From positions 186,001-250,000 of the forward strand of contig JARKQY010000007.1 in NCBI GenBank assembly GCA_029974635.1: a DNA stretch of 64,000 nt. The letters are read 5' to 3'. The notes below the pieces were generated by a model. The model did not search any database and was not told the origin of the DNA. It was given only the letters and a program-made list of their open reading frames with translations. This DNA comes from Bacillota bacterium. GTDB taxonomy: Bacteria; Bacillota; UBA4882; UBA8346. The position numbers were made by a program, and so were the translations under genes. Within the stretch, counting starts at the first letter, position 1. Every line of letters begins with the position of its first letter. Of the stretch, positions 1 through 8,672 are shown one piece after another.

Positions 1-2098
1 CCTTTAAACTTTCAGCCATACTCCGGTATACTACCCCAATCAGCCTCATATTGGTTGCATATTCCTGAGGGAAATTTTCAAGCGTATAATATTTTAAGGC
101 GTTTTCAAACCCTTTATATGCTCTTTGCAGATTTGCCGTTGTTTCACCGATTGAGGCCATTCGTTGGTAGCATTTTCCAAGGGCATTATTGATCACACTA
201 TATTTTTGCGGAAATTTTTCAAAGCGGAAGAACTGAAGCGCCTCTATAAATGCTTTCATCGCTAAATTCCAATAATTACCCTTAGGGTTCGGTTCTCCCA
301 TTTCCATCAGGGTAAAACCAAGTTGTTCTAAGATCACCGCTTTTACCTTTCCAAATTGTCCGGCTTCCAAAATTTTTATGGCATTTTGATATAGTTTAAT
401 GGCACAGGATAAATTGATTTCTTTGTTTTGCATCTTGGCCAGGAGTCGATAGGCAGAACCGATTTCAATTACAGTACTGCTATACTCTTCGGGTAATTGC
501 CCGGGATTAAGGTTGGTCAATATGTTTTCATAGGATTGCAGCGCCTTATTAATAATTTCCGGATTATGTTCGGCTTCCCCCATAATAATATATGCTTCTG
601 CAATGCCTGTGACAGCCGCTCTATAATCATCGGAATTGGTTTCTGAAACTGCCTTTAGAGCCATCTCATAAGCCGCTAATGCTTTCTCTATCAACTCCTT
701 TTGATAAGCTCTCTTGGCCAGATCGCAAAATACGGCCCCCAACTTGCAGTGGAGCTGAATATAGTCCTTCGGAAATGCATCCATTTTAAAAATTGATAAT
801 GACTCAAGATAAGCCTCTTCAGCCTTGCTAAGATTTATGGGTTCTTGATCAACTCTGGCCAGGGACCGTAGTGTATCCCCCAAATTATTTTGAACCACCG
901 CATATTTGACTGGATATTCATGTACATTATATATTTGAAGGGCTTTTTTAAAAAATGTAGCCGCCTGGGACAAATTCAACAGCGCGTCCTGATGTGCAGC
1001 GATTAAGTTGTGAATAATTCCCAGATTCAGATATGTCGAAGCGATCAGCTCGGATGTTACAGGTAGATTATCTACCTCTAACACCGCTTCAAAATATTGT
1101 CGGGCTTTTTCGAGGTATTCCCATCGATTCCGGGTATTGGAGTATAGCTTGCAGGCGGAGCCCAGGTTGTGAAGTATCAAGGCATATGCTAGCGAATATC
1201 CGGCACCGGATGTTAAAGTACTTAAAACTTCCTTACAAGCGATAATCGCTTGATTCAAAAACATTTCCTGGTTGGCGCTCTGGGCGAAATCAATATATAA
1301 ATTGGCAATATTATTCTGAGTATAAGCGTATTCGAAGGGGAACTCTTTAAGATTATATATGGTAAGCGCTTCCCTGAAGGCTTCCAGCGCCCCTCTCCTG
1401 TTTTCTTCGGGTGTCTGGAATTGCGATAAAGTATGTAAGGCGTGTCCGAGATTATATTGAACGCCGGCATATAGTGAAGGATATTTTTCTTTAAGGAACC
1501 GGTTTTCCGGATTTTGACAAAGTAGAACGGTTTGGCGTAAATTATTTTCAGTCTCACGAAAATCGGCTAACGCATTACATATACTGCTGAGCATCTGGAT
1601 AAAAAACCAGTATTGCTGTTGTAACTCCTTAGGGTTCCATGCTTTTAACTCTTCCTCCAAAATGGTCCGGGCGCTTTCATAAGCTTGAATCGCTTTCGTA
1701 TTGTTATTTTCCTTGTCTGAGTATTCCGCCAGCAAGGCGCATACCGCGCCAAGGTCATTTTGAACGACTGCGCACTCCCATGTTCTGGTTTGGCTTTTAT
1801 AAGCCGCTAGTGATTCTTCCAATGCGGTCACAGCCCGGGCCAAATTCTCAGTAGCTTTCTCCAGATAAGACATTTTCTTGTAACACAAGCCCTGAAAATA
1901 TTTTACATATGCATAAAGATCTTCGGCCGGAATATCTTTAATGCGGTTTTCCAGGATATCCAAAGCTGTACTAGGTTGGCTGTTGTCGCTTAATCGCTCC
2001 GCTTCATTTAGTGAATCGGCGATTCCGGTCGGATTAATTGTGGGTTTTGGAAACTCGGCAAGCTTCGGGTTAAACGGAGTATATTTAATGTTTTTCAT
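1..2098 (-). CDS. TPR-repeat protein, C-terminus beyond window edge
   Basis: An uninterrupted minus-strand frame starts at the ATG at 2098 (MKNIKYTPFNPKL) and is still open at position 2, so about 699 codons are visible and the C-terminus lies outside. Almost the whole chain is a degenerate repeat of about 45-50 residues, with recurring blocks such as FPFEYAYTQNNIANLY, YPVKYAVVQNNLGDTL and FPQKYSVINNALGKCY, each followed by a second helix of the type ALxIY. This is the helix-turn-helix pattern of TPR solenoids. In many bacteria this variant (FPxxYAxxQNNLG) precedes a CHAT or other effector domain; none is visible here. No signal peptide or membrane segment is seen, so it is probably a cytoplasmic scaffold. 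The ribosome binding site is weak. Function unknown. Confidence 0.85.
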   Translation of the reverse strand, partial: MKNIKYTPFNPKLAEFPKPTINPTGIADSLNEAERLSDNSQPSTALDILENRIKDIPAEDLYAYVKYFQGLCYKKMSYLEKATENLARAVTALEESLAAYKSQTRTWECAVVQNDLGAVCALLAEYSDKENNNTKAIQAYESARTILEEELKAWNPKELQQQYWFFIQMLSSICNALADFRETENNLRQTVLLCQNPENRFLKEKYPSLYAGVQYNLGHALHTLSQFQTPEENRRGALEAFREALTIYNLKEFPFEYAYTQNNIANLYIDFAQSANQEMFLNQAIIACKEVLSTLTSGAGYSLAYALILHNLGSACKLYSNTRNRWEYLEKARQYFEAVLEVDNLPVTSELIASTYLNLGIIHNLIAAHQDALLNLSQAATFFKKALQIYNVHEYPVKYAVVQNNLGDTLRSLARVDQEPINLSKAEEAYLESLSIFKMDAFPKDYIQLHCKLGAVFCDLAKRAYQKELIEKALAAYEMALKAVSETNSDDYRAAVTGIAEAYIIMGEAEHNPEIINKALQSYENILTNLNPGQLPEEYSSTVIEIGSAYRLLAKMQNKEINLSCAIKLYQNAIKILEAGQFGKVKAVILEQLGFTLMEMGEPNPKGNYWNLAMKAFIEALQFFRFEKFPQKYSVINNALGKCYQRMASIGETTANLQRAYKGFENALKYYTLENFPQEYATNMRLIGVVYRSMAESLK

Positions 2099-2252
2099 CG
2101 TATGAATGTTTACCCGCCTTTCCATGCATTATTTTTATCATCCGGTAAGAAAACGCTATACTATGCTGAAACGCTTAGTATTGTTTTCGCCAAAAAAGGA
2201 TTTGTTTTATTATATATGGATAAAGTTTTTCGTAGCAAGCTCTCTCCTGATT

Positions 2253-4073
2253 TTATTCCGGTTCCAACTGATTGAGATATTCACGGACTTCTTCCAAATA
2301 GGGATTTATCCGTAAAGCCTCCCGAAATTCATTGATGGCTTCTTTAAATCTACCTTGCGCCATCAGTACCTTCCCCAGGTGTTTGTGAGTATTGGCGTAT
2401 AAGGGATCGATCTCCAAGCTTTTACCGTACATCCGGAGTGCTTCATCATTTTTTCCTTGATATGCCAATATATTGCCGATATTATTATAAGTTTTATTCA
2501 AGTATGGCTGGATACGGACCGCTTCCGTAAAACTAGCAAGCGCCTCATCAAACCGTTTCAAATGAAGTTGAGCGACTCCCAGATTATTATACGCTTCGCC
2601 GAAGTTCGGCTGCAGCTTAACCGCTTCCAGGTAATGAGCAATTGCTTCTTCATATTTCCCCTGACCGGATAATACCAAACCGAATTGATTTTGTAAAAAC
2701 GGAAATTGCGGAGCCCGGTCAATATTGTACCGCATGAGGGTTTCCGAATCTTGCCAGTAAACGAGATACTTGCGGGTTGCCATGATCTCCGCCAAAGATA
2801 TCAGTACCAAAAAAATCAATAAGCCCGCTTTTACTGTGAGCAATTTATGAAACCGGGACATTCCTCCCCATAACCAGGTAAGAAACCATCCCAGGAATAA
2901 AAGAAGCCCGACTAACGGAAGATAAACGTATTTATCCGCGGCGATAACATTATTAAACCCGATACCGCTCATGGTCGGGAATATGGCCAACAAAAAAAAC
3001 AGACTGCCTGCAAAAAACGCTTTCGTCCAACGCAGCGACAATAATATTAACAATATTAGCAAACAAGTTCCGATTACTCCGACCAATACGTCCGGATGTG
3101 ATAAGTCAAGCGGCTTCGGAAACGCATAATATGAGGACAGATTAACCGGCCAAAAAGCTTTGGATAAGTAAAAAACAATGTTATGACACAATATGAGTAA
3201 AAATTGCCGCAAGGAATAAATTGCAATCCGGGCTGTATTGCTTTGGGATATGTAAGTAAGAAGCCCGGAAGCGATACCCAATATAATGAATGGTATTTTC
3301 TCTATGAACGCTTTCGGTTTTAACCGTTGGAACGGCCAAAAATCCAGTACCAACAAAATCAATGGCAATGCAGTGCTGGTCGGCTTGGACAACAGCGCCA
3401 AAAGACAGCTGAATAATGAAGCCCAATAAAACTTAAGGTTGGACTTCGACTGCCGTACATAAAAAATGTAAAAAACAAGTGACCATAAGGTAAAAAAGGC
3501 TGCCAACAGGGTCTTGCGTTCAGCGATCCAGGTTATGGGTTCGACTGTCAATGGATGAATACCAAATAGCAGACTAATACCAGCCGCCACCCAAACATTT
3601 CCAAACAGTAAATATATCATGGTCATAATCAATATAACATTAACAATATGCAGGATTAAACTAGTGCCGTGGAATACCGAGAAATTAAAAACGGAAGCAT
3701 CATTGATTTTTCCCCCGATTACGCAATCCAACATCAGGGATACCATGCTTAAGGGATGGTAATACCCGCGTACTGACGAGGGCTGCAGCACTTCCGAAAA
3801 AAACCGGCCGGTTGACAGCCAGCCGGGGTGTTGAACCAACTCGTTTTTGATCAAGTATTGGTCGTCATCGATTGAAAGCGCCTTTGCCGACAGAACCGGC
3901 CAATGGGATAAAAGGATGATGATCACAATCCCGATAACGCAATAAATAAATTGAGGGTTTTGAAATAATAAAAATCCGGGTTCAATGGATCTTTGGCCTT
4001 TGGGAGGGTTATGAATGCTGCATTTTTTCTTGATTTGCCGGGTTTGGCCCGGTTTCCGGTTTGCCTGGCTCAT
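2253..4073 (-). CDS. Membrane protein with C-terminal TPRs, TMTC/GT-C-like
   Basis: A 606-residue protein. The ATG at 4073 was chosen because GGAGGTGAG lies just upstream; the frame stays open 159 bases further but that extension has no ribosome site. Residues about 45-430 hold roughly ten hydrophobic segments. An acidic pair just after the first segment (DDDQYLIKNELV) and the following loop resemble the GT-C fold of the TMTC/DUF1736 family, membrane glycosyltransferases that use lipid-linked sugars. The last 150 residues are four TPRs (for example EAYNNLGVAQLHLKRFDEAL) ending in LNQLEPE. The likely role is transfer of a sugar to an extracytoplasmic acceptor, with the TPRs binding the acceptor; substrate unknown. 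The fold call is from pattern only. It lies 154 bases upstream of the other TPR gene on the same strand, so co-transcription is possible. Confidence 0.75.
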   Translation of the reverse strand: MSQANRKPGQTRQIKKKCSIHNPPKGQRSIEPGFLLFQNPQFIYCVIGIVIIILLSHWPVLSAKALSIDDDQYLIKNELVQHPGWLSTGRFFSEVLQPSSVRGYYHPLSMVSLMLDCVIGGKINDASVFNFSVFHGTSLILHIVNVILIMTMIYLLFGNVWVAAGISLLFGIHPLTVEPITWIAERKTLLAAFFTLWSLVFYIFYVRQSKSNLKFYWASLFSCLLALLSKPTSTALPLILLVLDFWPFQRLKPKAFIEKIPFIILGIASGLLTYISQSNTARIAIYSLRQFLLILCHNIVFYLSKAFWPVNLSSYYAFPKPLDLSHPDVLVGVIGTCLLILLILLSLRWTKAFFAGSLFFLLAIFPTMSGIGFNNVIAADKYVYLPLVGLLLFLGWFLTWLWGGMSRFHKLLTVKAGLLIFLVLISLAEIMATRKYLVYWQDSETLMRYNIDRAPQFPFLQNQFGLVLSGQGKYEEAIAHYLEAVKLQPNFGEAYNNLGVAQLHLKRFDEALASFTEAVRIQPYLNKTYNNIGNILAYQGKNDEALRMYGKSLEIDPLYANTHKHLGKVLMAQGRFKEAINEFREALRINPYLEEVREYLNQLEPE

Positions 4074-4217
4074 AGTCTCACCTCCGCCGGAACTGATCAG
4101 GTAAAAATCTTGGAGATTGTTCTGGACTGTTGTAATCGATTTGTGGTTGTATTGTATCAATAATACTTTATATCCTTTCACGAAAAACGTAAAGAAAAAT
4201 TTGAAAAATTTAAAATT

Positions 4218-4242
4218 AAAACCGGCCGACAAGGCCGGTTAA
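4218..4242 (-). terminator. Hairpin with AT-rich tail
   Basis: AACCGGCC and GGCCGGTT form a perfect 8-bp stem around a 5-base loop (4220-4240). On the minus strand it is followed by a T-rich stretch (TTTTAATTTTAAATTT). It could stop transcription coming from the chitinase side before the TPR/membrane gene. The tail is imperfect. Confidence 0.45.
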
Positions 4243-4385
4243 AGTTGCAGCCTGGTACTTAAAATTTATTGGTTTAAAAACACTGATAAAATTCGCTTTC
4301 TATATAAAATATGATATACTTATTATTAAACAAAAAAGAACTTTTCTGCTTTCAACTTTTAAAATCGAACAAGGAGGTGTTGAAT

Positions 4386-4547
4386 GTGAAATTTTTATGG
4401 TGGACGGGACTAGTTCTGGCAATCATCGGAATTCTTCTATATTTAGACATTTTCAGTATAAATCTTCAAGTTAAATTCCTGACCGGTTTTTGGGTAGAGG
4501 TTGTAGCGGCCGCTCTCTTAGCAATTTCTGCTTTAGGGAAAAAATAA
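4386..4547 (+). CDS. Small two-helix membrane protein
   Basis: A 53-residue protein starting at GTG 4386, placed six bases after a strong AAGGAGGTG. An ATG two bases upstream is out of frame. It contains two hydrophobic segments (LVLAIIGILLYLDIF and VEVVAAALLAISALG) joined by a short polar loop, and ends in GKK. It resembles the many small DUF-type integral membrane proteins of Firmicutes, without an assigned function. It stands alone between two minus-strand genes and is followed by a strong terminator. Confidence 0.7.
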   Translation: MKFLWWTGLVLAIIGILLYLDIFSINLQVKFLTGFWVEVVAAALLAISALGKK

Positions 4548-4580
4548 GTATAAAATTGACATAGTATAACCGCTGAAAGA

Positions 4581-4613
4581 AAAACCGGGTGAACAAATTG
4601 TTCACCCGGTTTT
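4581..4613. terminator. Bidirectional intrinsic terminator
   Basis: AAAACCGGGTGAAC and GTTCACCCGGTTTT are perfect 14-base arms with A runs on one side and T runs on the other. The hairpin sits between the convergent small membrane protein gene and the chitinase gene, so it can serve both strands. Confidence 0.9.
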
Positions 4614-4626
4614 ATACTCCGTGTTT

Positions 4627-6342
4627 TTACGGCGTTAACTTCGGAAGGTTGGGGACCGCTTGATTGGGATCACCGGCCAGTGGTAAATTACGGCAAACAT
4701 ACTGTCCCGCGCTGTTTACCGAAGCCGCGCCCGATGGAGCGGGGGCATAAACACGCTCTTTCCAAATCTGCCATATCATAAAACCGTCAAATGGTCTGCC
4801 TTTATACTTGATATAGTTAACCATCGTCTCCACATTATAGTATCTTGAGGCGTCGTTATTTACGCCGGTCAACATCTCAGCATCATACACGGTTCCAGGA
4901 GCAGCATTGAGCTTAAGGACTGAACCGCCGGCTCCTTCCGGAGCGATTTCCATTCCCATGTTGATGGGGCCATTATAGATAGCCCGGTATGATTCATATC
5001 CTTCCCGTGGATCATAATACGCTCCGGCATCGTAGGACATCAGGTTAATATGGTTAATCATATACCCGTTGTCCTTCACAACACGGTACATTGTGCCACC
5101 ATAAGGCGAACCCCATTGCACCAAACCTTCCTCAAAGGGAGTGCCTTTTACATAGTAGGCGCCGGTAGACCAACCGGCAATCGAGATCCCGAGATTTACC
5201 CCGCGAGAACGAATCTCATTATAGAGACTGGATATTATCCCTTTAATCTCGCCATCCTTCGTACAAGCGAATTGATCCGCAGTTAGCTTGTTAGCGATGG
5301 AACCGCTGGATTCCCAGTCAATATCCACGCCCGAGGCGCCTAAATCCAAAGCCAGATCAACTACACGGGGCGCGTTGAAATTAGTCCAGGCACTCCCTTG
5401 ACTGTAAGACCAACCGCCTACCGAAACCCAAACCTGCGTGCCACGCGCTTTTAAGGCTGCAATATTTGCCCTTAGATCCTGCGCCTGTTGCGCCGTAAAT
5501 CTTTTTTGGCCATTGTTGGTTGTGGCTCCCTCGACAAATTCAAAACCTGCTATTGCCTGATCAAACGCGTACGAGCCACGAGCATAATTGGTATCCGGTT
5601 TCGCAAAAGCCAGGTTGATATGGGTAAAGTAATTTGGAATGTTTGCCGGAGTCAAATCATAGATACTGGTATTCCAGGTACTTGAATAACCCACATACAT
5701 TCTTGGCGGCGGAGGCGGAGTCGGACCGATCGGCGTTGGAGTTCCAATGGATGTAGGAGTTGGCGACGGTGTTGAGGTGGGATTGGCCGGTCCGATAGTC
5801 TTCCATACTCCACTGGTACCGGGAGGGGCTTCCCCTTGGGTCCACCACTTTGCTTCATAAATGATGCCGTTATAAACGACCCGATTACCGCTAATGTAAA
5901 CAGCAGTCGAGTTCCATGTTGGATAGTCCCCAATCCCCGTTGGTGTAGGAGTGACAGTTGCGATTCTAGTCGGGGTTGGCGTTACTGTTGCAATTCTAGT
6001 GGGTGTGGGAGTCACGGTAACCGTTCTGGTTGGGGTAGCTGTAGCGATCCTTGTTGGAGTAGCCGTAGCTGCTCTCGTTGGTGTCGGGGTAGGTCCACCG
6101 GTGGCTATTTTCCATAAAGCCGGTACTACCGACGGCTCCCAGCCCGGCAAAGAAGTATGGGCTTGGAGACATTCATAATTCGTACCGCTATATGTAACGA
6201 TATCCCCTACTTTGTATGCTGTATACGGAGCCCAGGCTGCTGCTGCATTTACTGAAACCGGAGTTGTAAACAGCAAAACTGATACTAACAGAATCATGCT
6301 AAAAATCAATAAACCAGCCTTTTCATTCTTAAAAGAAAACAT
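4627..6342 (-). CDS. Secreted modular GH18 chitinase with two chitin-binding modules
   Basis: A 571-residue secreted enzyme that should hydrolyse beta-1,4-linked GlcNAc polymers. The order is: signal peptide (about 1-35), a CBM5/12-type module (about 37-82, W37, YKVGDIVTYSGTNYECL), a Thr/Pro linker of PTPTRIAT-like units (about 84-137), a second CBM5/12 module (about 139-183, NRVVYNGIIYEAKWW), a second Pro/Thr linker, and a GH18 barrel to the end. Catalytic signature residues are D340, D342 and acid E344 (GVDIDWE), and NLMSYDAG is the usual GH18 Met-x-Tyr-Asp strand. The first position of the family pattern, normally Asp or Asn, is Ser337. GGAGGG precedes the ATG. It is monocistronic, with a terminator at 4581-4613. 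Confidence 0.93.
   Translation of the reverse strand: MFSFKNEKAGLLIFSMILLVSVLLFTTPVSVNAAAAWAPYTAYKVGDIVTYSGTNYECLQAHTSLPGWEPSVVPALWKIATGGPTPTPTRAATATPTRIATATPTRTVTVTPTPTRIATVTPTPTRIATVTPTPTGIGDYPTWNSTAVYISGNRVVYNGIIYEAKWWTQGEAPPGTSGVWKTIGPANPTSTPSPTPTSIGTPTPIGPTPPPPPRMYVGYSSTWNTSIYDLTPANIPNYFTHINLAFAKPDTNYARGSYAFDQAIAGFEFVEGATTNNGQKRFTAQQAQDLRANIAALKARGTQVWVSVGGWSYSQGSAWTNFNAPRVVDLALDLGASGVDIDWESSGSIANKLTADQFACTKDGEIKGIISSLYNEIRSRGVNLGISIAGWSTGAYYVKGTPFEEGLVQWGSPYGGTMYRVVKDNGYMINHINLMSYDAGAYYDPREGYESYRAIYNGPINMGMEIAPEGAGGSVLKLNAAPGTVYDAEMLTGVNNDASRYYNVETMVNYIKYKGRPFDGFMIWQIWKERVYAPAPSGAASVNSAGQYVCRNLPLAGDPNQAVPNLPKLTP
5940..6095 (-). repeat. Degenerate tandem repeat encoding the Thr/Pro linker
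   Basis: Units of roughly 24-30 bases encode ATPTRIAT, VTPTPTRIAT and similar. They lie inside the chitinase gene and form the flexible linker between its two binding modules. Slippage here could change linker length. Confidence 0.75.
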
Positions 6343-6788
6343 GAATTATCCCTCCTTTATTACTATGCTTCTTTGTATTATGTTTCCGAACTTATTCCCG
6401 CAGTAACGGTTTGCACCCCCTTTAACGTTAATTGATTACCGAAACTGATTTCAAAATTATATATTGACAAACCAAAGACGTATCAATTTGCAATTAATTT
6501 CAATATGAAAAAAAGTAATAAATAAATGATGGCTAATTTTTAAAATAATTATTTGCAATATGAAAAAAATAGATCGCCCACCTGCTTTATATTGCAACAT
6601 TTAGGTAAACAATTTGTTTCAATAATATTAATTATAGCTCAAGTGGCGTAAATAATCAATCATTTAAATGTTATTGATTCTCCACTTAATGTTACAATAA
6701 AACACTGAAAAATTAAAATTATGGAAGACCATTGGAAAGTTCGCAATTTAAGGGTTATCCCTCCAGGCCGGATTGGATACTGAATTAT
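6343..6788. other. AT-rich intergenic stretch, no gene seen
   Basis: About 450 bases between the divergent chitinase and nitroreductase genes, very AT-rich and with no credible reading frame. A 14-base direct repeat CAATATGAAAAAAA occurs at 6501-6514 and 6556-6569 and may be regulatory for the chitinase. The right end carries the nitroreductase promoter region. Confidence 0.5.
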
Positions 6789-6857
6789 TTGACAATATTA
6801 TTTAACTATGTTAAAATTAAATATAGTATTTAAATAATTCATTCCAACTCAGTATCC
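6775..6857 (+). promoter_or_regulatory. Promoter inside an interrupted inverted repeat
   Basis: TTGACA (6789-6794), a 17-base spacer and TAAAAT (6812-6817) form a near-consensus promoter for the nitroreductase gene. It is flanked by GGATACTGA (6775-6783) and TCAGTATCC (6849-6857), which are exact inverted copies, followed inwards by AATTATTT and AAATAATT; the right arm carries a 10-base insertion. The arrangement suggests an operator or leader structure. Confidence 0.6.
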
Positions 6858-6920
6858 CGAATGCAACGGTCTTCGTTGCAATATAATATAGTTATTGATT
6901 ACGAAACGGAGGGCATTGCG

Positions 6921-7538
6921 ATGACCGATTTAAAACAAATTTTTGAAGCGAGACGTTCCATTAACTTTTTTGACCCGGAGAAAAAATTAGAGGATGGATT
7001 ATTAGAAAAAATTATCAATCTGGCTTCACTGGCGCCGTCAGCCTTTAACCTGCAGCCTTGGGAACTGATTGCCGTTATGTCGGAGGAAGCCAAGCGGAAA
7101 CTGTTTCCTTTAACCAATAATCAACAAAAAGTATTGGATGCCCCGGTTACATTAATTCTGATCGGGGATGCGGCCGGGTATGAAAAAAATAATCCGGTTT
7201 GGGACGAATTGGGGCGAATGTTAGAAAATAAAGACGCCTTGGCGAACACGCAACAATTTGCTTATGCGCTTTATGGCTCAACTCCCGAACGGCAATTGAA
7301 ATTTGCCGAAAGCAATGCCGGCCTTTTGGCGGCCTCCATCATGTACGCGGCAAAATATTATGGTGTTGACTCTCATCCGATGAGTGGCATCGACTTCGAA
7401 GGAATTAAAAAAGCCTTTGAACTCGATATCAATAAAGAAGTGGTAATGTTAATCGTCCTGGGCTATTTTGAACAGTCAAAGACGTTATATCCCCGTAGAT
7501 ATCGAAAAACTTTCGCTGAAATGGTGCGGATTGTATAG
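6921..7538 (+). CDS. Nitroreductase family FMN oxidoreductase
   Basis: A 205-residue protein; the ATG at 6921 follows GGAGGG with normal spacing. It has the features of NAD(P)H-dependent FMN nitroreductases: the N-terminal phosphate-binding Arg pair (ARRSINFFDP), the SLAPSAFNLQPWEL segment that contacts FMN, and the C-terminal VVMLIVLGYF strand. Members reduce nitro groups, quinones or other electrophiles; the true substrate cannot be read from sequence. It has no obvious partner gene and appears to be transcribed alone from the promoter at 6789-6817, which sits in an inverted repeat and may respond to a regulator encoded elsewhere. Confidence 0.88.
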   Translation: MTDLKQIFEARRSINFFDPEKKLEDGLLEKIINLASLAPSAFNLQPWELIAVMSEEAKRKLFPLTNNQQKVLDAPVTLILIGDAAGYEKNNPVWDELGRMLENKDALANTQQFAYALYGSTPERQLKFAESNAGLLAASIMYAAKYYGVDSHPMSGIDFEGIKKAFELDINKEVVMLIVLGYFEQSKTLYPRRYRKTFAEMVRIV

Positions 7539-7582
7539 ACATTCGCATTAGGAAAATTTTTTCACTCGAATGATAATTTGAA

Positions 7583-7649
7583 TTAAACTTCCATGCGGCA
7601 AGCAACTTTAAAAATCACTTATATAGGGACTTGCCGAATCGAAGTTAAA
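7583..7649. repeat. Long imperfect inverted repeat in intergenic DNA
   Basis: Two 20-base arms (7583-7602 and 7630-7649; TTAAACTTCCATGCGGCAAG and its near reverse complement) match with about three differences around a 27-base centre. Weaker AT-rich outer matches (TTTGAATT) flank them. It could be the nitroreductase terminator, a decayed miniature element, or a regulatory structure. The rest of 7539-7850 is AT-rich with no gene. Confidence 0.5.
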
Positions 7650-7859
7650 AGACGCTCCGATACTTTCGGTCATTCAAATTGAATTTATCAAATTTTACAT
7701 TTTTTACTATAATTCATTTATCATAATTTTTTGTTGAAATTATGTTAATGAATTAATTTTTTTTTTAATACAACCATATATGAATTTATTGCAGGGAAAC
7801 CACACAATAGAAAGAATTATTATAATATAAAGGAATTTAATGGGATATCCTTGGAGGTG

Positions 7860-8669
7860 ATGGCTATTTCCAGCGAAAAGCCCATAGAACGCCGTCTCAG
7901 CAGGAGAATCCTCCAAAAAATAACTTTGAGCATCAAATGCCATGCCACCGGCAGGGAAATCCATGATGCGACCATCGTTAATATTAGTATCGGCGGGATG
8001 CAATTCTTTATTCAGGATACAGTATCCAAGCTCCACATTGGTGAAGTATGCAGTTTTGTATTTGATCTTCCCGTGCTTGGCGAAACCAATGTTTTAGGTG
8101 AGATCCGCTACTACCGGGATTTTACCGATCCCGAAAGCGGCCATGTCGTTCATTACGGGGTCAAATTCATTCATATTTCGAAAAAAACCTGGAATCTTAT
8201 AAATAAATATTGCCAGAATGATAATGAATTCGGAGAGAACCATTTCCCGGATCATCAAGCCAGGACTATCAAAACAACGTCCGGGTCCGAATCGCTGACC
8301 GCCAAAACCATGGCCTTAATTAAAGCGCAAGTCCGGTTGGATGCTGGTTCAGTCTTCAAAGGGAAAGTGCTGGATATCAACTTTGGAGGCATCCAATTGC
8401 AGCTTTTGGAACCAATTCCTGTCAATGTTCATCTGGACGTGCATGTCGCCTTTGAAGATCAATCCTTTACAACGGACGGCCTTTGCAATTGCTGCAGTAA
8501 TACTGACTCGAATTCGCATAACAAGCCGGGCCCGTTTTTAGTAAATATTGGTTTTTACAGTATTGCGCCGCAGCAATTTGAGAACTTGCAGTCCTTAATG
8601 TTTCATTTGGCAAATCACATCGCCGATTCCATTGATAAGGTTTATTTTAAACATGAATCCGGCAAGTAA
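7860..8669 (+). CDS. Tandem PilZ-domain protein (c-di-GMP effector candidate)
   Basis: About 269 residues. The first PilZ domain (about 8-115) has both ligand motifs: the Arg cluster ERRLSRR and the downstream NISIGG. The second half (about 140-250) repeats the fold with LDINFGG but lacks a clear Arg motif, so it is probably a degenerate, non-binding copy. By family knowledge the protein should bind cyclic di-GMP and relay it to motility, secretion or polysaccharide synthesis. No membrane segment is seen. The start is uncertain: GGAGGTG is only two bases from the ATG at 7860, and an in-frame TTG at 7851 precedes it. Confidence 0.82.
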   Translation: MAISSEKPIERRLSRRILQKITLSIKCHATGREIHDATIVNISIGGMQFFIQDTVSKLHIGEVCSFVFDLPVLGETNVLGEIRYYRDFTDPESGHVVHYGVKFIHISKKTWNLINKYCQNDNEFGENHFPDHQARTIKTTSGSESLTAKTMALIKAQVRLDAGSVFKGKVLDINFGGIQLQLLEPIPVNVHLDVHVAFEDQSFTTDGLCNCCSNTDSNSHNKPGPFLVNIGFYSIAPQQFENLQSLMFHLANHIADSIDKVYFKHESGK

Positions 8670-8672
8670 CTT

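Noticed and set aside
4074-4232. Longer N-terminus for the TMTC-like protein
   Set aside because: The extension is low-complexity Phe/Lys with no ribosome site, while GGAGGTGAG stands before the ATG at 4073.
5940-6095. Tandem repeats considered as a CRISPR array
   Set aside because: Units are degenerate, have no unique spacers and lie in a coding frame.
5951-6178. Plus-strand frame rich in Val, Gly and Ala opposite the chitinase linker
   Set aside because: It is the mirror of the Thr/Pro repeat on the other strand and has no start signal.
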